From an uncultured Acidobacteriota bacterium (lineage in GTDB: Bacteria; Acidobacteriota; Thermoanaerobaculia; Gp7-AA8), in NCBI GenBank assembly GCA_937870635.1, contig CALMZP010000064.1:1-60333 (forward strand): a DNA stretch of 60,333 nt. Direction: 5' to 3'. Of this stretch, positions 60,216 to 60,333 are shown in pieces; position 1 is the first letter of the stretch, and every line of letters starts with the position of its first letter. Under the pieces are notes generated by a model. That model had not been told where the DNA came from. It ran no database searches and saw only the letters and a list, made by a program, of their open reading frames with translations. The position numbers and the translations under genes were made by a program.

Positions 60216-60333
60216 CCGTTGACCGTTGACCGTTGACCGTTAACCGTTAACCGTTAACCGTTAACCGTTAACCGTTAACCGTTAACCGTTAACCGTTAAC
60301 CGCGAGAGCGTAGCCTGCCCACGTCATCCTGAG
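60213..60333. repeat. CCGTTAA heptad array followed by the start of an inner palindrome, cut by the window
   Basis: About 13 units of CCGTTGA/CCGTTAA (60213-60303) begin at the parB stop. At 60324 the sequence GTCATCCTGAG starts, identical to the left end of the TCCTGAGCGAAGCGAAGG family. By analogy with 14173, 22604 and 42965 this is the left half of a nested element. Confidence 0.85.

Noticed and set aside
60213-60303. CCGTTAA array and other heptads as a CRISPR array
   Set aside because: Units are contiguous with no unique spacers and no cas genes are near.

Overview
The window is a GC-rich (roughly 60-65% by eye) Gram-negative chromosome segment, dense with housekeeping genes that mostly run on the + strand. 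Outer-membrane lipopolysaccharide genes (lpxB, an msbA-like exporter, an lptC/lptA-like fusion, lptB), a bacterial type A RNase P RNA, and an rpoN-hpf-hprK-rapZ-PTS cluster, together with lineage-flavoured families (DUF4388, DUF6677, DUF4126), fit Acidobacteriota (perhaps Thermoanaerobaculia) or a close relative. No rRNA or tRNA gene was seen, so the taxonomy is inference.

Layout. 1-490: two gene ends that do not belong with what follows, a partial minus-strand gene and a signal-peptide start fused in frame to uvrB without its N-terminus (contig chimera or rearrangement). 1916-4560: a lower-GC accessory patch that looks like gene cassettes, with a 101-bp attC-like hairpin, a secreted-protein gene, a membrane protein and a DUF4160/DUF2442 pair between diverged direct repeats. 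4629-9193: envelope and regulatory genes (sCache lipoprotein, two TPM proteins, GT2 glycosyltransferase, esterase, PadR). 9344-22608: uvrC, a DUF4388-SPOR protein, rnpB, LD-carboxypeptidase, CNB-FHA, recG, trpS, scpA, scpB, rluB, cmk. 23090-37351: rpsA, sppA, HU/IHF, HIT, lpxB, msbA-like, a frameshifted DUF374 acyltransferase, yicC, gmk, rpoZ, coaBC, UDG, priA. 37581-43985: accA, recJ, lptC/A and lptB. 43996-55713: rpoN, an accessory insert bounded by a duplicated rpoN 3' half, two hpf genes, hprK, an NHL-like lipoprotein, rapZ, EIIA-Man, HPr and EI, which form a regulatory PTS with no sugar permease in view. 55710-60215: cupin, coiled-coil protein, miaB, bifunctional nuclease, parA, parB.

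The most unusual property is the repeat system. Almost every longer intergenic gap holds a mirror-image element. Six sequence-unrelated families are built from tandem units that are all exactly 7 bp long (GATTTTG, CCGTTAA, TTCGACC, AGCCAAG, GGATGAA, ACGAGTA), usually followed by a spacer and the reverse complement of the array. Two further palindrome families (GGAGCGCGGGCGACCTCGCC and TCCTGAGCGAAGCGAAGG) are not heptameric and often sit inside a heptad pair, like nested dolls. The first of these has also entered at least four proteins, always in the same reading frame, and other elements supply stop or start codons of neighbouring genes.
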